In this document: one piece after another, positions 61,500-64,000 of the stretch
How positions within the stretch are numbered: the first letter of the stretch is position 1
Layout of the letters: each line of letters starts with the position of its first letter
Assembly (NCBI RefSeq): GCF_001636425.1
Contig: NZ_KV440953.1
Coordinates: 4,398,001 to 4,462,000 of the forward strand
Length of the DNA: 64,000 bases
Reading direction: 5' to 3'
DNA from: Heyndrickxia acidicola
Lineage (GTDB): Bacteria > Bacillota > Bacilli > Bacillales > Bacillaceae_C
Made by a program: the position numbers and the translations under genes
Notes under the pieces: model-generated
Seen by the model: only the letters and a program-made list of their open reading frames with translations
Told to the model about the DNA's origin: nothing
The model's database searches: none

Positions 61500-62876
61500 A
61501 TGAATATTAATGTAAAGAAAACGTTGGTGAGTGTACCCTTAAGTCTATCACTTCTTATTCCGGCTGCAGGATCAATCAGTGCATCTGCCAGCACAATGAA
61601 TGGCAATATGATGATGTCACCATCTGCTTCAATTGCATCACCGGCAGCTAATTTACGGGCTGACTTGGACAGCCTGTTATCCGAGCATGCATATCTTGCT
61701 ATTATTACAATGCAGAAGGGTGCAAAAGGTGCAAAGGATTTTCAAGCAGCTGCAAATGCATTAAACCAAAACACCGACAATTTAAGTAAGGCGGTAGCAT
61801 CTGTATATGGAGAACAAGCCGGCATGCAGTTTAAACAAATTTGGGGCAGCCATATCGGATATTTCGTGGATTATGTAAAAGCAACAGTCGCTAAAAATGA
61901 TGCTGCCAAGCAAAAAGCGATGAAAAACCTGAATTCATACACCATTACACAAGCAGACTTTTTCTCCAAAGCAACAGGAGGAAGATTGTCAGCAGCACAG
62001 CTTGAAGAAGGCCTTAAGATGCATGTACAAGATCTTCTTGATGCATTTAACAATTATGTCGCTGGGAATTATACAGCTGCTTATATGAACGTCAGAGAAG
62101 CCATCAGCCATATGTATACACCAGGAAAAGGGCTCTCATGGGCGATCACGCAGCAATTTCCTTCTAAATTCAATCATTCAACGGTAGACACACCAGCCGT
62201 TGAGCTTCGTGAAAAATTAAACTATCTGTTGTCTGAACATGCCGCTCTTGCGATTACCGCGATGCAAAAAGGCGGAGATGGAGCGAAGGATTTCCAGGCT
62301 GCCGCTGCCGCATTAAATAATAATACGATGGATTTATCCAACGCAATTGCTTCCGTTTATGGAAGTGCTGCAGGGAAACAATTCCAACAAATTTGGAGCA
62401 GCCATATCGGATATTTCGTGGATTATGTAAAAGCGACAGGTAATAAGGATACAAAAGGCAAGGATATGGCGATCAGTAATCTTAATTCCTATCGGGTAAA
62501 ACAAGCCCAATTCCTATCAACGGCTACTGGAGGACGATTAAAGGTTGCCGATTTAGAAGCAGGATTAAAAACTCACGTCGACGAGCTATTGTATGCCTTT
62601 AACAGCTATGAAGCTGGAAATTACACTGCCACTTACTCTGAGGTGAACACAGCGTACATGCATATGTTTATGGTAGGCCAGGGTCTTGCCAGCGCCATTG
62701 TCAGCCAATTCCCAAGTAAATTTGAAAGCAGCATGCCTTCCAAAATGCCTAAAACAGGATTGACACCGCCTGCTGAGCATAACAGCACCAATACGGTGGC
62801 GGAATGGACAGTAATCGGGCTTGCGTTATCCTCTATCCTTGCAGCCATGATGATACGCAGAAAAAAAACAAACTAA
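61500..62876 (+). CDS. Sortase-anchored surface protein with two His-rich helical repeats
   Basis: 458-residue exported protein. A signal peptide (VKKTLVSVPLSLSLLIPAAG, cleavage near SASA) is followed by two copies of a 184-residue domain (about 51-234 and 235-415). Each copy has LLSEHA, QIW(G/S)SHIGYFVDYVKA, GLK(M/T)HV and a final (S/M)HM motif, so four histidines recur at matching positions on four predicted helices. This pattern suggests a metal- or haem-binding four-helix bundle. The C terminus has a sortase-type signal: MPKTG at 416-420, then WTVIGLALSSILAAMMI and RRKKTN. Similar proteins are, as I recall, often labelled copper amine oxidase in databases, without evident homology. Start ATG 61500 follows AAAAGGAG. 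A sortase gene follows. Confidence 0.85.
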   Translation: MNINVKKTLVSVPLSLSLLIPAAGSISASASTMNGNMMMSPSASIASPAANLRADLDSLLSEHAYLAIITMQKGAKGAKDFQAAANALNQNTDNLSKAVASVYGEQAGMQFKQIWGSHIGYFVDYVKATVAKNDAAKQKAMKNLNSYTITQADFFSKATGGRLSAAQLEEGLKMHVQDLLDAFNNYVAGNYTAAYMNVREAISHMYTPGKGLSWAITQQFPSKFNHSTVDTPAVELREKLNYLLSEHAALAITAMQKGGDGAKDFQAAAAALNNNTMDLSNAIASVYGSAAGKQFQQIWSSHIGYFVDYVKATGNKDTKGKDMAISNLNSYRVKQAQFLSTATGGRLKVADLEAGLKTHVDELLYAFNSYEAGNYTATYSEVNTAYMHMFMVGQGLASAIVSQFPSKFESSMPSKMPKTGLTPPAEHNSTNTVAEWTVIGLALSSILAAMMIRRKKTN

Positions 62877-62998
62877 GATAACAGCTATGGAATAGGAGGG
62901 GAGTTCCTCTACTATTTTTAAAAGGTTTTCGTATAGAGCTGTAAATATTATTTCAGGTAAACAGCCCTTTAAGAATATGAATAAGAGCGGTGAGTGAA

Positions 62999-63637
62999 AT
63001 GAAACGATTAGCTGTGATAGTATGCATACTGCTTGTAACAGCCGTTTTTGCAGGCTGTACCAGCAGTATGAATGCCAAAAAAGAAAGTGCCAGTACAGAT
63101 AAATCTGTACAAGTACACAAACAGCCGGTTGCAGTATCGATGCTGAAAGCACCTGCACAAATGGCCGTTTCTCAGGCAGAATCTGAGGAACCAGCAGGAG
63201 TGATTCCCGAAACATTGGAAATTCCTGCGATTCATGTAAAAGCCTCTGTAGACAAAGTGGGCTTGCTTCCGAGTGGGAAGGTCGGAGTTCCAAAAGGCAG
63301 CAAAACGGTAGCCTGGTATAAAGACGGAACGAAGCCCGGAGATCAAGGCAATGCAGTGATTGATGGGCATGTGGATGATACTGTGAATCCAGCCGTATTT
63401 TATCATTTAAACAAGCTAAAACCGGGTGATAAGCTTTATATATTGGATAGCAAAGGCAAGAAGCTTACATTTGTTGTCAAAAGGCTTGCTGTCTATCCGC
63501 GAAATAATGCTCCTATTGATCAAATATTCGGCTATACCTACAGCCGCATGCTGAATTTAATTACCTGTGAAGGCAAGTATAATCCTGTGACCACTGAAAG
63601 ATCGAACCGTTTAGTGGTGTATACAGAACTGCAGTAA
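62999..63637 (+). CDS. Class F-type sortase with lipoprotein-like signal
   Basis: 212-residue transpeptidase. The core LEIPAIHVKASVDKVGLLPS, the catalytic His in VIDGHVDDT (about residue 124), Cys in NLITCEGKYNP (about 190) and Arg in TTERSNRLVVY (about 201/204) make the sortase triad. The short core and the C-terminal arrangement fit class F rather than class D. The N terminus ends in FAGC (residues 15-20), a possible lipobox, so it may be lipid-anchored instead of TM-anchored. It lies 123 bp after an MPKTG surface protein, which is its likely substrate. ATG 62999 has GGTGAG upstream; GTG 62990 is an alternative. Confidence 0.88.
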   Translation: MKRLAVIVCILLVTAVFAGCTSSMNAKKESASTDKSVQVHKQPVAVSMLKAPAQMAVSQAESEEPAGVIPETLEIPAIHVKASVDKVGLLPSGKVGVPKGSKTVAWYKDGTKPGDQGNAVIDGHVDDTVNPAVFYHLNKLKPGDKLYILDSKGKKLTFVVKRLAVYPRNNAPIDQIFGYTYSRMLNLITCEGKYNPVTTERSNRLVVYTELQ

Positions 63638-63660
63638 TTGTGAATCCTATTGTAGAGGAG

Positions 63661-63688
63661 AAGAGCCAGGAGATCTTGGCTCTTTTTC
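63661..63688 (+). terminator. Terminator of the surface-protein/sortase unit
   Basis: AGAGCCAgGAGATCtTGGCTCT followed by TTTTTCG. Confidence 0.8.
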
Positions 63689-63788
63689 GTGTCGGTGTTT
63701 ATTAGAGAATGCCCTTGTTAAATTGAACTACAGGAAAAATGCATTAAAATGCTGGAAAATAAATGGCCGCACATCCTTTTAAAAGGAG

Positions 63789-63818
63789 AAAATCCCTGTT
63801 TTTTTAAAAACAAGGATT
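63789..63818 (-). terminator. Probable terminator of the cupin gene
   Basis: Read on the minus strand, AAATCCtTGTTTTT and AAAAACAgGGATTT flank a short loop just after the cupin stop codon, followed by TTTTC. Confidence 0.55.
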
Positions 63819-64000
63819 TACTCAGGATAGTATATGACCATACTTAATTGAACGATTGAGTCTCCCTCATTCCGATAAATATGGGACCTGTCCGCTTTGA
63901 ATTTGATTGAATCCCCGGGAAGCAGGTGAAATTCTTCTCCATTTACAACTATGTTTAATTGCCCCTCGAATACTGTTATATATTCTTCTGTCCCTTCTGT
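63817..64000 (-). CDS. Cupin-domain protein, C-terminal part (window edge)
   Basis: Partial gene read from the right edge. Its last about 60 codons give TEGTEEYITVFEGQLNIVVN, GEEFHLLPGDSIKFKADRSH and IYRNEGDSIVQLSMVIYYPE, stop at 63817-63819. This is the second half of a cupin beta-barrel (GxxEE...G; PGDSIxFxAdrxHxYxN). C-terminal cupins of this form belong to XRE-cupin regulators, so a helix-turn-helix N terminus is likely outside the window. It is convergent with the sortase gene. Confidence 0.8.

Noticed and set aside
1-64000. tRNA and rRNA genes
   Set aside because: No cloverleaf or rRNA segment was recognised by eye; a covariance search would settle it.

Overview
The window looks like a chromosomal segment of a spore-former of the family Bacillaceae (Bacillus sensu lato). 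The evidence is the gene content and order: comFB, flaG, hpf, secA, prfB with its in-frame UGA frameshift site, a YitT protein, the cccB cytochrome c lipoprotein, ftsE, ftsX, and later ctpB followed by minJ. Strong AGGAGG ribosome binding sites, an S-box (SAM) riboswitch and Bacillus-type regulators agree with this. I cannot name the species.

Layout. 1-9.8 kb: comFB, then on the minus strand a secreted beta-propeller/phosphoesterase gene followed by an RND efflux pump, a 3-methyladenine DNA glycosylase, a Gly/Phe/Tyr-rich small protein, an APH-fold kinase, an orphan flaG and hpf. 10-13.6 kb: a gamma-glutamyltransferase, a DUF1028 protein and a repeat-filled gap. 13.6-24.5 kb: the core block secA, prfB, yitT, cccB, ftsEX, an M23 peptidase whose signal-peptide region is split by a frameshift, and cardiolipin synthase. 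24.8-29.5 kb: a trans-sulfuration-type PLP enzyme, a membrane sensor-like protein, an XRE/DUF2975 pair, a second YitT protein and a GntR regulator. 29.8-33.6 kb: an S-box controlled metY-metX-hom operon that takes aspartate semialdehyde to homocysteine. 33.6-35.5 kb: a repeat array with one DUF4275 gene inside it. 35.5-42.9 kb: a GABA (probably putrescine/GABA) catabolic cluster of gabR, gabT, gabD, a nitrilase-family amidase and an APC permease. 43-46 kb: ctpB and minJ. 46-55.7 kb: an IclR regulator with a RocB-like peptidase, an unknown membrane protein, an MBL hydrolase, an XRE-DUF1232 fusion, a serine beta-lactamase-like hydrolase and a DUF1275 protein. 55.9-64 kb: a LOV-STAS photoreceptor gene broken by a 4-bp duplication, an Lrp regulator divergent from an MBL hydrolase, a KimA-like potassium transporter, a sortase-anchored duplicated His-rich surface protein with its sortase, and the tail of a cupin protein.

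The most unusual content is between the genes. Three separate arrays (17451-18000, 50198-50540, 58571-58790) differ in sequence but keep a 52-bp period and the same palindromic junction, TCCTTCAT..ATGAAG. Two other arrays (9891-9982, 45890-45938) share a 21-bp period built on CCCG(A)TTA/CCCGTAA. Two MITE-like families, a 276-bp repeat and a long GGGGTCAGACCCC palindrome family are also scattered through the window. Periods of 52 and 21 bp are close to 5 and 2 helical turns, which suggests a phased protein-binding or structural function.

All function calls are by eye from sequence; no database search was run.
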